A stretch of 64,000 nucleotides of DNA from Cardiocondyla obscurior. Taxonomy: Eukaryota > Arthropoda > Insecta > Hymenoptera > Formicidae. Below are positions 22,251 through 35,924 of the stretch, piece by piece. The notes under the pieces are model-generated. The model made no database searches and was not told where the DNA came from. It saw nothing but the letters and a program-made list of their open reading frames with translations. The translations under genes were made by a program, and so were the position numbers. Each line of letters starts with the position of its first letter. The stretch's first letter is position 1. The DNA lies in the NCBI RefSeq assembly GCF_019399895.1, contig NC_091870.1:2996001-3060000 (forward strand), given 5' to 3'.

Positions 22251-24634
22251 TTAATTTGCAATTTCTTTTCACTTTAGTCGGACGTAGATATTGGCAGGTT
22301 TATTTGCTGACAACTTTCCGCGGGGAAAACACATAGTATATATATTTGATAACATTCGGCAGCGGTAAAAATTCATTTTCCTCGTGGTTTTAGAAAGCGG
22401 TGCTCTAAAAAGAAAATATCTGCTCCCGTGGAAATAAGAAGGAAGCATGTACTCGATAATTTATATATCGCGCGAACTTACGACCTCGATTTGTCGAGAA
22501 TGCAGTCGGTATTTTCTCTCAAAGAACTAACTTTCTACCATATATTAATTGTACATAGCAACGTCGTATAACGCGAATCGCATCACTGACCAGATGATAC
22601 ATATGGCTGTAATCTTTTTTTTTTCTCTCTTTTCTTTTTTTTTCTTTTTTCTTTTTCCCACGAGTCGTAAGTATTTCAATTTAACTCTCGCGTCCTCATT
22701 CTTCCCTCGAGATTCGCGTATTTACGGTCTTCTTGCGGAATCGACAAGTTGCGGGACGTTGCGGGGAGGGGGGAGGGGAGATGTAAATTTTCGCGCATCT
22801 GTGTAACTTTCATCTGGCAACTACTGAGTAAATTTCGCTCGAATATGTGGCGCGATGGAATTGCATATTCATGCAATGAAAGACAGTATTAATATTTAGT
22901 GTTTAATTTGGTAATAAATATGCCGGGAGGTTTTGGATACGCGCTCGGCTTTTAGACGTATTCATATTTGAGAAAGAAAATAGCTAGGAAAGGGTATGAT
23001 AAAAAAAATTCCACGCTGCTTGCGTGAATAAATATTACTTCGTGCGCAATTTATTAATTTAAATTGTTAATGTCCGATTATTAAAAGGGAATATTAATTA
23101 ATATTTGAGCAAAATAGAAGCACCGAGTATTCCGTTAATATACGAGTAATGGTGCATCACGGAGGTTATTTAATTGGTTCACAGCGTGTTTGATTAAAAT
23201 TTAAAATTTTTTTATTTATTTTATATATAAAAAAGACTCGCGAAAGGGCTCGGTAATGAGCTGGATTAATATCGAAGAAAATTGCTAGGAAAAATTGCGC
23301 GTTGAGCTACGTTTACCCGATCGTTTTTCCCAGACGGGGCAATAAATCACGAGGCGAGGATTCGAAAGTCCCTATCATAGTTTCGCGTAAAAAAGGCGCA
23401 TTAATATCCGTCGAAAGTTACCCGTGAAATGCCATTACAACACCTGCTCGCCGCATTAATCGTGTACAAAATCAGATACTCCATTCATGTCATTTATAAG
23501 TATGTGCAGAGCCATTCGCTTCGTTTGTGGAACACTTACGCTTGATAGGTCATTCACATCACTTGCATTAAATAAACAGGCGGGAATATGGCGCGCGTGT
23601 TCTATCGGTTTGCTGTAAACAGGTGCATTGACCACGCGCCGCAGGATCTCGATTAGACTTTATCCGTCACGGCGGCGATGACTTTTAGCCGTCGGGGGCT
23701 CGACAATTAAACGCGAATCCGTTAAAGTGTATTTAATTACGAAATATATAACTAACTTTCACCGACAATTGTCTTCATAAAGATATATTGTGCCGTGCAA
23801 TTATTATTTATCTGAACTCTTGAGTGCGCTCAATTATGGAATATAATTATAACTTCCAACTCTGCGCGGGACAACTTTTCAGTTAATTGGGAGATAATTG
23901 TCCACTCGTAAAGATAACAGGGAAAAAAAAAAAGAGAACCAAAGTAAATAGTGCTTAGCTGAATTTTTATCTAGATGGATCGCACTACACGTAGCGTGCT
24001 TTTTGTTAACAGGTTTTATGAAAAGTTTAGAATCGTGTTTCACTGGATGTGTGTACTCATTGCCCAGTAGTTCGCATGTCAAAAATATCTTTCCGGATAT
24101 TCGAGATAAAGCTTACATCGCTTGTGTAAATTTTATTTTATTTGCAATAAATTCGACACTACTGAAGCATTGAAACAGTATCTATATTACTTCTTTTCGT
24201 TAAAATTAATAAAAAAAATATAGACGAGTGAATACATCATTAATATCTTATCATTACGTGCGTAATAATTTCTAAAAATATAAAAGACTAAAAAAAATAA
24301 AGAAAAAAAAAAAGAAACCAAGGTGCGATTCAATAATAATTTTTTGTATGAGATTTGTTATTTACGAGGCGTCGGTAGCGCGCGATTATATGCATTTTGA
24401 ATTACGCAATCGTGATTACTGATAGTTAGGTTTCTCGTCATCTTCTGGCAATCTCCCGTGGAGTCGTGTAACGTTATACCGCGTGCAATTCGCAGTCTAT
24501 GCCGCACTGCGAGCCGCAGTCTAGCCGATTAATAAATTTCGTCGGTTATTAGAGCTCCATTCAATTAATTTCGAGCGCCGGTGAAGAGGAGAGAGACCCG
24601 ACTGGCAGGGATATATGTGAGATTGGCGGAATCG
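22251..24634. other. non-coding stretch
   Basis: T-rich DNA at 22615-22657, a G-rich run at 22763-22778 and AT-rich DNA with no frame over 100 codons. Two isolated minus-strand donors (plus acttac near 22479 and 23535) have no convincing exon in front of them. Confidence 0.4.
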
Positions 24635-24725
24635 ATGGCCACCCACGTGCCACCGCCGCCGCCGCCGCCGTCGCTTTACGAATGCGCGACGCGGAATTGC
24701 ATGCGGATGATTTCATTCGTTTTAC
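24635..24725 (+). CDS. weak candidate first coding exon with polyproline
   Basis: ATG at 24635 has a favourable context (ATCGATGGCC) and opens 30 codons plus one base to a GTGAGT donor (GT at 24726-24727). The peptide is MATHV, then seven prolines, then SLYECATRNCMRMISFVL. The prolines are encoded by CCA and a (CCG)6 microsatellite. The frame would enter the intron in phase 1. The opposite strand is also open. No core promoter was found nearby. Confidence 0.25.
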
Positions 24726-27355
24726 GTGAGTTTGCATACGCTCAAGGCCGCGGGGCATATCTACCGCCGCGTATCGGCCCGCTCTGTGTCCGCAGCTTTA
24801 ACCAAGGCGTGTAAATGCAAAACGGCCTCTGCGTCGTAAAGCGAGGATCGGACACGAGTTTTTTGTGTGACGAGAAGCGCATATACAATAGGCGCGTTGT
24901 ATGTTGGCCACTCGATTAAGTCTATCCCGATCACGTTTATATAGAATTAAAAAAAAAAAAAAAATGTTTAATAAAAATTTTTTTTGTAATTAATAAAATT
25001 TATACGTTTAAAAAATTTGCGAAGGATTACCTTATTTACTTGACACAAAGTTGCCTCGTTTCGTAGTCGAATTTAGTTACGCGACGTATTCTACGTTCAC
25101 ATCTGCGAAGAGTTTAATAATCCGATATCTCTCTCTCTCTCTCTTTTTTTTTTTTTTTTTTATTTAGAGCTCTCTGCGTGTCGAACTTTTATGAGTGTAG
25201 AAATTTGTCGAAGAGACAATGAGATATTTCTAACCGGGCTATTTGGGCAACGGTGATATGGCAATTTTGATACACGCATATATAAAAGTCGTTTACGCGG
25301 GCCGATTAACGAGGGCGGACGCTTTACGGCGATTGATCGTTGTATAACGATCGAAATTGCCGTGCGCGCATTTATTTTCCGCGACGCATCGACTGCGCTC
25401 TATTGTGCCGTGTGATCACGTGAAACGGAATTAATCGCGATGCATCGCTATCACGCGAGCTTTTTTTCCCGCTATCGCGCTCCGCCGCTGTCGCGTCGAA
25501 AGAGCATAACAGGGCGCGGAGGAAGTACGACGACGAAGAATGTAAGGGAGGCCCGTATTTTATAGTCAAGGTCCGGCGATAAAGAAAGCGAGCGCTAGAG
25601 AATATTGGTTGAATAGGCCGGTGGACAGTGCGCGAGCGCGTGGATACATTCATACAAGGGAATAGAAAAGAAAGATAAAAAGAAGAAGAAAAAAAAAAAG
25701 GAAAAAGGAAGATTGAGGCAGCGCGTGACGATGAAGCGGCGGCCAGACTTGCGAGCACTTCCTTGAAATTGTTACGTAAGAGTTGAGAGAAAGAGAGTTA
25801 CTGTAAAAGTTTCCCTTTTACCAGAACTAAAAGAGTTTTCTTTTTGCAATATTTTCCTCATCTATTCAAGTTGCGTTGAAAGGGGAATTATTTATTTAAT
25901 GACTAAAATAGAAAAGCTCAGTAAAAATAAAAGCGCATCTTCTGACTGCGCGAAAACAATATACACGGTTTATTGTATTTTTTTTTCCTTTTATTTTTGC
26001 GGAAAAATGCGATAAATCGAGGAAAATAAAGAGAAAGAGAAGCGTAGGAATTTGATAATCTATTTAGTTCAGCATACAGTACAAAAATAAAATTTTTGTT
26101 TAATAAAATTTCTCGTGGATGAAGTTGTCAGTCTCAAAATTAAAAAAAAACAGAATTAAAAAAAAAAAATAATAATAATAAATGTACCTTCCTAATTAGA
26201 TATATTAAATTAATTACCGTTCGTTGTCGTATAACTTATTACTTTTTTTTTTTTTTTTACGTAAGAATTTATTTTTGCTGCCACATCCTCGACCGTACTA
26301 AGTACCATCGAACGTGCAAAAACCTGATTTTATGTCGTTCCTAACCGACACGTTATACGCGCGGGGGATCATCGTCGAAGATCATTGAATAACAGCCGAA
26401 AGGGCCCAATGGATGATCGTTAATCTCGATAGATCACGTCGAACGCGTCGATAACGATGAATCATTCTCGGGGGCATGGTCGGGGGCAATCCATCATCGA
26501 CGTCGTCGTAACGAACTGGGTTAATAATGGTGTAACTGCCGCCGGATGAATGCGTAAAAGCAGCGAGCGAGAGAAGTCGTCCCGTATGCACGGGCCATTA
26601 GTGAATTGGACGCGGTATGCAATTATATCGGCGGTAACGTTGTTGGATAAAATTGTCGCCGACGTTTCCGTCCTTGTAGGCGCTCGTCGATTCCTGCGCG
26701 CTAGTTTTCTGGCCAACGTGCCGTGAAAGCGAGCGAGCAGAAAGAAGAAAAAAAAAATGGAAAAAAAACCCCTCCCCCCTGATGACACGGCAGATTGTAA
26801 GGGTCTCGCTTTTATTAGGAACGTAAAAGCCGCCCCGGCGCGTAGCTTTCTTCACGCAAGATATCTCTCAAAGTCATATCTCCTGAAGTAGAACACGTTT
26901 CGAATATTCTCTCGCGGAGAGAACTCGCGATAATGCTCCGAGACATATTCCGCGGAAAGTATTTCTCGTCGGGATTTCTTGTGCCGGTTTCGTAAATTAT
27001 AGGATCGATTTATGGGGGGGAAAAAAAATTGATAATAAAAAGAAGAGAGAATTTATAAACGTCACGTAAAGCCGTGTACGGCGGACAAAAGGTTTAACAA
27101 TTCTATATCCCGCGATGAAATATTGTACGAATGGGAGCAAAAATGCCGAACGATAATGAACCTGTTTCCGGGTATAGGTGCAACGCGCTCGCCGAAATAA
27201 TGACTACGAAAATTGATATTCGCGTCGCGTTAACAATCAATAGATAATCAGTTTATTATCGGGAGTGGGTCGCACGTGAATTCTGTTAAAGTAGTTGGCC
27301 GTATGTTATGTTGGTTGACATACAGGAGGGAGAATTTAGAGCGGCTACTCTCACG
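24726..27355. other. non-coding stretch
   Basis: (CT)n followed by poly-T at about 25130-25160, A-rich DNA at 25675-25710 and poly-T at about 26244-26259. The minus frame 25372-25758 and the overlapping frames at 26382-26855 are serine/arginine/phenylalanine-rich products of low-complexity DNA. No gene seen. Confidence 0.4.
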
Positions 27356-27445
27356 GGGCAAAACTGTGTTAATGCATCGAGGGCTCGCCTACGTGTTTAT
27401 CGTGTGTCGTATTGCCTCGCGGCAGATTGCGTACAATGCAGTTAG
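27356..27445. repeat. diverged non-coding repeat, copy 1
   Basis: Opens with gggcaaaactgtgttaatgc and closes with acaatgcagttag. The same two words, in the same order and orientation, recur at 28544-28618. The sequence between the words differs in length and content. No open frame is shared. Confidence 0.55.
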
Positions 27446-28543
27446 GATGCATACTGTGTGTATTAGCTTCGACAAATCGCCGGACAGGAAACAAAAAAAA
27501 ATTTCGCCCGGTACTTACGGTAAAAATAATAACGCGAACGACGCGGTGAGAGATATTTAATTGTGACAAGAAATTCGAAGAACTCGTAGAAAAAGAAAAA
27601 GAAAATGTGCTCGTTCGACAGATGTATCTTTAATAAATTCGCCGTATATTCTGATAAGCGTTTCATAATTTGGCCGTATTTTAATAATCCTCATCTTATA
27701 TCTTATAAGACTTTCATTAACATGCAAATTTCATTAATGTGCTGGAGTTCTGACGCGGTGATGAACATAATAAACTTATATTATCCAAAACTCAATTAAA
27801 CTTAAATCTGCTTGCGTATACGAGTACGAAATTACAATAAAAGATTTTATCTTATGTTATGTCCTCTTTCCCATATCTGGATGTTCTTTGTCAAAACAGA
27901 GGAACGGGGGAGGGAATATTTTAAACAAATTTGAATAATCTACATTTCAACTTTAAGCCGAGACTTTATATCTGGCCGAATATTTTATAACGCTTGATTA
28001 AAATAATGTGAAAGTAAACAATGGGGGAGAATTTAGTACGATGAATATTGACGTTTGCGTTAACGGGGTGTATTTAAATCGCGCGTTAAAAAAAAACAAA
28101 AAAAAAAAGAAACTCCCGGGATTATGAAAGTACTGGATGCATTCGCGAACATCGAAACAGCGAGCTACTGGAATTGTGCACATTCAACTGAGAGATTGTT
28201 TTCGCGGATGAATCCTATCGATTTGTTTTTGCACGAGTAAGAAAGGAAAATAAATAAATTATTAAGACTCGAATAAAATACCTACTTGTATCATAAAAAA
28301 AAATATAAATAAAAATATGGATCGCAATAGATTAATATGTAGCGTCCAAATTTAATCATTAACTCGTGATCTTTCTACAAAATTATAATACGCAGCTTTT
28401 ATACATCTCCAGACTGAAAGTATTAATCATTTTAGTCTCGCACACGCCGCGTCGCGGTTTATTTTCTGATTCGTGATTGATAGTTGAATTATCTGCAATT
28501 GTTTGATATCATCAAAGGCTGTAATTTCCAGCTCGTCCCCGCC
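27446..28543. other. AT-rich spacer between the two repeat copies
   Basis: AT-rich, with A-rich runs near 28086-28108. Nothing gene-like seen. Confidence 0.4.
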
Positions 28544-28618
28544 GGGCAAAACTGTGTTAATGCTGTCGTATTCGCCATCGTATTAGCCGCGCATATTATG
28601 CAGTCACAATGCAGTTAG
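28544..28618. repeat. diverged non-coding repeat, copy 2
   Basis: Carries the identical 20-base opening word and 13-base closing word of the copy at 27356, 43 bases apart here against 57 there. A related closing word (cacaatgcagttgg) also occurs alone near 38808. It may be a remnant of an old element or a conserved regulatory pair. Confidence 0.55.
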
Positions 28619-29540
28619 AATCTATGCGTCCGGCGGCCACAATGGGCCAGTGACGGTTTCCATGTGCCCAGGGACTAGTCAGTCAGGGAAACGAGCAATT
28701 ACCGCCCAGCCCGTAGGGGTTTGCTGCAATTTATAGGTCGAGCCCTCCTTAAGCAACCTTTCCCGCCCCGTAATTCGCTCATGCCGGAATTTCCTAAAAG
28801 ACCGCGGATATGTATATATTCCCTCTTCTTACGGGACCGCGTGCGATATACGTGTTTTCGTTAATACGTTTTATCGAACTCCGCGGACTTGTTATGCTTA
28901 GTTAATTTTTTAATAGACTTCGTAAAGCTTTCAATAATTGATTTTGATTAATAGCTTTTTTTTAATATTTTTTTAAGTTATGTAATATTTTGCGAATTAT
29001 ATCTATAAATTTTAATAAGGATTATCCTTTTTCGTGTTATTTAACTTAGATTTTTAATTTTTTTTTTTCCCTCCCGTGGAGATGTTTTGCGCATTTCTAT
29101 TATTGACATTGTCGTACGCATCCTGGCGCATACTCGACCCAAATGCATGACGCAGCCTCATTCGACGCAGAATGCTCGAAAGCAGGGCTAGCAACCCCGG
29201 GTTACGACGATACTATCCGACGCTATTCCGCCCGTGGATGCCAATATTCTCTCCTCGATACAGATTAAGATTTCGCACTGGGATCAGTTTGCGGAATTCG
29301 CTTTGTGGTCGTTGTATACCTCTCGAATTGCAATCCGTTATTAGTTATGAGAGATGCTCATCTCTTTACTAAATAGTACACGAGTTTGATATTTCGATAG
29401 AGAGACACTCGCAGACATTGGCGGAAATGCGTATTTATGAAAGATAACGAAAAAAAAAGTCAAAGTTATAAGTTTTAACCCATCGGTCGATTCAACAATT
29501 TTAATAAAAATTTTAATAACATTTTCAATGACTCCCGCAG
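28619..29540. other. non-coding stretch
   Basis: AT-rich from 28.9 to 29.1 kb. The short frame at 29172-29372 has no splice support. Confidence 0.4.
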
Positions 29541-29590
29541 TCGGGACGAATAATTAAATTTGCGATTAATCATTCGCGCAAGTGCTCATT
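29541..29590 (+). CDS. weak candidate 50-nt mini-exon
   Basis: It sits between an acceptor (TTTCAATGACTCCCGCAG) and a strong GTAAGT donor (GT at 29591-29592). Only one of three frames is open (SGRIIKFAINHSRKCS). There is no flanking exon to confirm phase. Confidence 0.2.
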
Positions 29591-32500
29591 GTAAGTCGGA
29601 CCGGTCCGCGATGTAACACAGCAATTCCATTTGGAACTGTAAACTTTCGCGTATGTTTGGCGGCTTGTGGTGGACACTCTCTTGCGGCTTTCTTACTTCG
29701 GATCAATCGTATCAGCCATCTTGCTCCGTGCCTGCAACGCTTGTCGAAGCACGTCCTATCCCATTTGACCCTAGGATGAACCTACAGATTGGCTTCGTTA
29801 AGAAAAGGCACGACGTTGTGTGCTCTCGACGCGAACGTAACATGCCCCTCCACACATACACACGGACGGCCGCTCGTGCACCGCGCACTTAATTAAAGCG
29901 TCTCGTGTGTACAACGTTAATGCGTGTACATATATATCTTAATCGTACATTAATCCTCGTCTCTCCCTCTCCGCTACGGTAAGCCAGGTGCATTGTCGCC
30001 GGGATAAGCTGGACACCACGAAGACGCGAACGGCTTAAGTCGACCAGCGTCACGTCTCAGATGAAAGATTATCAAATCGCGATAACGTCACGAATGAACA
30101 GTTCATTTACAAAATTTTATCTCCAACTATCAATTAAAAAAAAAAAAAAATACCAAAAAAAGAACGTAATTAAATGTATCGTTCTCTAAATTTTCTAAAA
30201 ATACATTTACATTCGCGGATCGCGATTATTTTTCTCGCGCCGGGGGTTTGTACCGTGTGTGTTATATCTGATCATTTTTTCTAAGAGAGATCAAGAAATA
30301 CGGAAATTAACTTGTATCTTCTGCGAACGCAATATCGCGTGATACACGATGTGAGAGCTCGGAAAGAACTTTAAGAAGATAAGTCGGTCGAGCGAACGAA
30401 CTCCGCGCTAGATCACTCGGTATAGATCACTTTGAAGATACAGATCTCTTAAAGGAGGACACATGTCCCTCCGGGAACTCCGTGGAAAAGCTGTTCGTGA
30501 TGTAGTGTCCCGTAATTGGAAAGGCGAGTGACGATTTTTCCTCGAGACACCGATACGTTTGTCGGGCTCTTTCTTATCGTTTCGGATACCGAACGATTTC
30601 CTCTGATGCGCGCGACGACGGATCGACTGCAATATCGCGGACGCTGCAGCCGAGATATTGCTATGCGGGATTCGGCCCGATCAGTTTTATATTGCCACCG
30701 TGGAGCTTAAACGCCAAAAAAGAAGGGGGATACTCCATATGGGATACGATATCTTTATAAAACTTTTTTTGATCTTCGCGGAAACGTTCGGTTATTACGT
30801 GTAATAACTTCTGGGGGAGTATTTTATGATTTTTATAAATATATATACCATACATGCGCGCATGTACGATCGCGTTGGATTAAGATGCAATTTTATAAGC
30901 TGTAAAGTATTAGATATAGATGTCGATGTTTTTTTTTTTTTTTATTATCTATTAATTTTTTTTATTTTAATTTTAAATTGAAAATGTTGAGGCTATTGTA
31001 ACGTTACGAAATTCGATACAAAGTGCGTTCCCGAAGCATTTGTTTTTAGTAGACACATATTTACATGTAGTTACATGATCTATATACAACTTATGCAGTT
31101 TCTGATGGATGAAAATGTATTATCATGGTAATATCCATTTGGTTTCAGTTAGTTTCGTATTACAAGAGAGATTACGTAATACGTATATACTGTAATGTAC
31201 AGGAAATATGAGAAAGCGGTTTAAAGATATGGCAAATTAATATTAAACATCGGCATCTGGATAATGCGGACGCGTAATGCATCTTAATCCGTTTTGTAAA
31301 TTGAACATGAATTATCACTCAAAGACCTTATTGTGTTTGTAGTTTAAGAATATTTTTTACGAGTGCGGTGAAGAAGGAAATCCATTTACGGATTATATAA
31401 TTATTATGGTTCGCGCGGATTCTGTATTAATCCTAATTGGATTCTCAATCGATTATCGACCAGCCGTGATAAGTGAACGGACAGTCGGACGGATTTCGAG
31501 TGTCGCGTTATGTTCTCTCGCGCCATCCCTCTCGCCGTTTTCTTTTTCTCCCGGCCGCCCTCCCATCTAAGGTCTCCTTTTTGTTGTCTCGTGATTACAA
31601 ACTCGGGTTCCACCTTGCTGTCAGCGACCTTACAAGCACTTTGCTTCGCTGTTCCGTGAGAGAGCGGAGGCTTTCGTAATAAGTGCAGATTGAACAGACT
31701 TTACCAACCTCGAAAGTTTTCTGTCTCGCGAAGCAGGCTACTAGAGATCCTTTGATTTATTTCTTTTTTATTTTATTTTATTTTTTTTTTTTTCCCACCC
31801 GAGCTGAGCTTAACTCCTCGATACATCTCATTGTCCCTGGCATCCAGTTCGTTGCGCGTTTTTAATAAACTTGAGCAATTATATTTGCTAATTCCGTAAT
31901 TTAAAAATATTAAAATATGAAACTGATATATAGAAATTAAAAACGCTTCTCTAAAATTAATTGAAAATATACACTTGGAATAATTTTAAAGGAAGCCTGT
32001 GGTATATTTTGGCGAGACCTACGAGTGGCTTTTGGCGCTATCCCAAGTATAATAACCCTCCAGAAAAGAAAAAAAAAATAAATTTTAATGTAAATTTCCA
32101 AACGCAATATTAATAGTTTTATCAAATTAATTTATTTCGTCAGGGTTTAATTTTCGTCATTTAAAACGTACCTCGCGATTTTCATAAAAATCACCGTCAA
32201 TAACGAATTCGATGTAAATTGAAAGCATTCAATTGGAACGCGCTGCTAGATTTCGAACCGGGGATAACATTTGCAGGACTTTTTTTTTCTTTTTCTTTTT
32301 TCTTTTTTTTTTGTTTTCAAATTGGTATCTTTTCCGGTTTATCGGCTTTTGTTCGCTGTAAAACTAGTATAAAGTCTTATCCGTTTCCCTCTCCCTCCCC
32401 GTCGCAGTAGGCGGGTCAATACGATCACTCAACAAAAGTCCGAAGAATGGAGGGATGAGCCACGCGAGTAAAGATAGAGCGAACTCCCCTTGACGCGCAA

Positions 32501-35500
32501 CTTTTTCATTCTACGGAGATCTTTTTGAAAGCAGTTAGGATGGAACTCGATTGGCTCCTCTTGTCGACAGTTCGCGATCCGTAATTCTTGGATGCTCTTA
32601 CATCACGAAACTTACGAAGGGTACATAGATGGATCTGTGTATCGAGCGGCATTTCGCCGATGCGAAAATCGATGTCCGCGATATCCCGGAGGTCGGTGCG
32701 AATTAACTTTTGCGAACGCGCCCGATGCAAATTGTAATCTGTCGATGTAGCTCGCGCCCGGGGAAGAGGGAGGGATCCGTCATTTACATGCGGATGCATT
32801 AACATTTTGATCGATTCTCGCGGACACATCTAGTTCTGAGATAACAGACACTCGATATGTGGGGGGGGGGGGGCGCATTAGTTCGCGAATATCGTTCGCC
32901 GAGCCGGCGATTTCTACCCGCTTGTCACCCGACGGCGGGATTCATTTCCATTAAAAAGAGGGGAACAAACCGCCGCCGTTCCTCGCCCCGTCGTAGATAT
33001 TAATGGTGTGTAAGATAATGAGATTTTCGTCGTAATAATTGACACGCGCGCGAGGAGGGCCAGCGAACTTGGAAATTAAATTTCTCCGGCGATCTGGAAA
33101 GGACTGCCGCAATCGAGCACCCACCGGTTCGATGTGAGCGATAAGGGCGGGCGGGCGGGCTTCGCGCCCTTAAAGCACTTACGGTTATTACGGTGAAATC
33201 GGTTTTAGCAGTTCTACCGTAATCGACTTAGCGTTTTCCTGAATTTTCCGCTGGTTGAGAAGTTAACGTGGCATTAATGATGACCGGCGAGCATGTATAA
33301 ACATTATAATGCGAGATTTAATCCGTCAATACGTAGCTTCAAAAGTAAACGAGATGAATGGGCCTGCTTATTTTACCTCTTCACGTTTAACTTAACAAAG
33401 AAAGAAAAAAAGAATTAAATTCTTTAGCGAGAACTTATGTATCGTTTTCTATTGTCCGCCATTTACGATTGAGATCCTGCACAGGTGAGCGCGATTAGCT
33501 TCGCACGATTTTTACATTTACTCGCCCCGTCACTTTGCGCCGTGCGATGCAAATCTCTGGTGGCATTTCACGAATTTAACCGCCCGCGGACACATCGTTA
33601 GACGTTCGGATGAGCTTTTATTCCCCGCCGCTATACGGTTAGATTTTACCGGTTGACGTTTTCTTCTCGCCATCGGCCAATAAAAGTGCAATTTAGTGAT
33701 TATGGCTTCCCATTAGTAGAGAAAATAAGGGAGACGAAATGTAAAAAATATAAAAAAAATATAAAAATAAAACAGACGGAAAGAGAAAAACTGCTGCTGG
33801 ACGTAGCAGAAAAATCGGTGTCTTCTGGCATCGCGAGGCGAGGCGCGGATAAAAGATTCCTTTTGCTCGGGGATTTATTGCTCGCGCGCGATCAATACTC
33901 ATCGAGTGGTGAGAAGTGTTCTTTTAGCGGGCTTCGACAAAGCAGAATCGTTTCTCCGGCGGCGGCGGTGATAATCGAACTGCAGCTGCGCTGTTACAGC
34001 GATGGTAATTAGCTGTCAGAGCGTAAACTCGGCGAGTTAATGAGATTCCCTTGATATCGAATCGTTGTAATATACCGTATGCCTTATATTTGCTCGATAA
34101 AGTACACGGAGTAATGAAAATATCGGTATTTTGCGCGCGAGAGAAGAGGAAGCTGTTCATTGTCGTCGCGAAGCTTTGATTGCGACGTTATATAACATCT
34201 GGCGATAATAATGAAATTGCCTCGCGAAGAATTAAACTTCTTTTTTCTTTTTTTCCCCTCTCACACATCGCTCGTGGATTGCGAAATATCTTTGTCTCGC
34301 GAAGATTTATCCAGGTACACTTATTAAGATCCATAACGCTAATATTCAATCTGTTGGGATAATTCGATAGAACCTGTGTGACTTTACAGAAGCTTGTTCC
34401 GATCAACGATTCAATATTCTCTCTGAGAAATTTACGTCCTGTTCTGTTAAAAAAAAAAAAAAGAAAAGAAAAGAAAAAAAAAAGAACTTCTCACTCACGA
34501 GCTATGAAAAATAAATTGAATTTTTACGTGTGCGCGCCCCCCCAACGCGCGCTCCCTTTCTGAACCTATTATTCGGGGCAACCATGAGTAAATATCGCCT
34601 ACTTTGCAAGACGGCTGTGAAACACGGCGCGTAATGGCGTGTAAGCTGGACCGTGTAATAGATCCTTAGAACAAAGCACCTTCCTTCCCGCTTGTGTTAA
34701 ACGGCGGTTTGCGCATGTACGCGAACGGAGGAGAGAAAAAAAAGAAAGAAAAAAAAAATAGAAAAAGAAAAAAAAAAGACTTCGGGTTTTTCCTCACGTG
34801 ACTCTCGCGAGTGAGATTAGTCAGACCGACATGAATTGGCTCAATTTCCTGCTCGGGGCATATCGATAAAATGGGTCGTGAGTTTTCAGCCGTATTGCAT
34901 ACGTCGTTTATTCCTTTCGTTTCGTGTGACGCTGCTTTCGGTCAAATTTCACATTCCAGCAAAAACATTTGCGCCAAATATTTTCTCGGAATTGTATAAC
35001 GCTTTCGTAATCCTAATTGCATCCCCGCCCGATCTTCACGATTGCTTTTATTTTATTTTTATTTTTTTGCAAACTTTTTGCAAATAATCGCGTGTGATTA
35101 TAACCGACTTGGTCTACTCCGAAGGCGCGCGATGAAAATGTTAAGTAACGTGAAGTCGTAAATACATAATTGCATTTTTATTACATATAATTAAGTTATG
35201 TATCGTGTACGATTATCAGTTTCTTTATACTTGTATTAGTAGATGTAATAACAATCAATAGTGCAATAAAAAAAAAAAAGTAATGATCTTACGCGAATAA
35301 TTATTTTGTGAGTGATTTTAGTCGAACATGCCCGAGGATTAAAATAACAGACGTACGTTTTTGCAGTAAGCCGCTCGAAGGGGTTTACATAAGATGTACC
35401 TTCTTTTTTTTTCTTTTTTTTTTTTTCCTTTTTAACGTGAAGTTACGATCACGCAAAGTGATTAGTTCTTTGATCATTGTTATTAAATCTAAGAAATAAT

Positions 35501-35883
35501 TGTTCGGCAAACCGCAGAATATGACTTTCGAGGGAACTATCTGACCCCGTAAATCTCGACGTAATACATTAAGCGCTAGGCAATTGTTGCAAACGAGAAG
35601 TGACGGATAAGATCAACACGAATCACCGCAAGCGTCACGAAGTTGAGGCCGGCGCAGCGCGGCTTATCCCGAATTTAACGTACACGTGAATTCTACCGAT
35701 CTTCTCCGACATGAAGGCAGAGAGATAGAGAGAGAGCGGCGTGTACACGAGCTGCTTCGCCCGATATGAGAACAGTCGCTCATCCTTAACGACGATGATC
35801 CCTCCCAACTAATCCTGCCGAAGGATCTATTTTTCTGGCCGGGTACCGCGGTATTTTTACTCTGACGCGAAAAGAGCCGCGCG
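29591..35883. other. non-coding stretch
   Basis: Mostly AT-rich, with poly-T near 30929-30943 and a pure G run at about 32861-32874. The minus frame 32506-32829 has fairly ordinary composition but no splice context. An acceptor-like site at 34384-34390 precedes a short open stretch that runs into poly-A. No supported gene. Confidence 0.35.
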
Positions 35884-35924
35884 TATATAAATCTTTCCTT
35901 CCGGCGGATCCCGAGATATCATTC
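35884..35924 (+). promoter_or_regulatory. weak core-promoter resemblance
   Basis: TATATAAA at 35884-35891 precedes an initiator-like TCATTC at 35919-35924. With +1 at 35921 the TATA box starts at -37, a little far from the usual -31. CpG-rich DNA follows and a 105-codon frame opens at 35951; it is arginine-rich and opposed by a similar minus frame. A pyrimidine-rich acceptor (CTTTCTCCCCTTACAG) occurs about 420 bases downstream. Confidence 0.2.

Noticed and set aside
27356..27460. Possible microRNA hairpin (atgcatc pairing with gatgcat)
   Set aside because: Only a 7-bp stem with a loop of about 80 bases; not a microRNA precursor shape.
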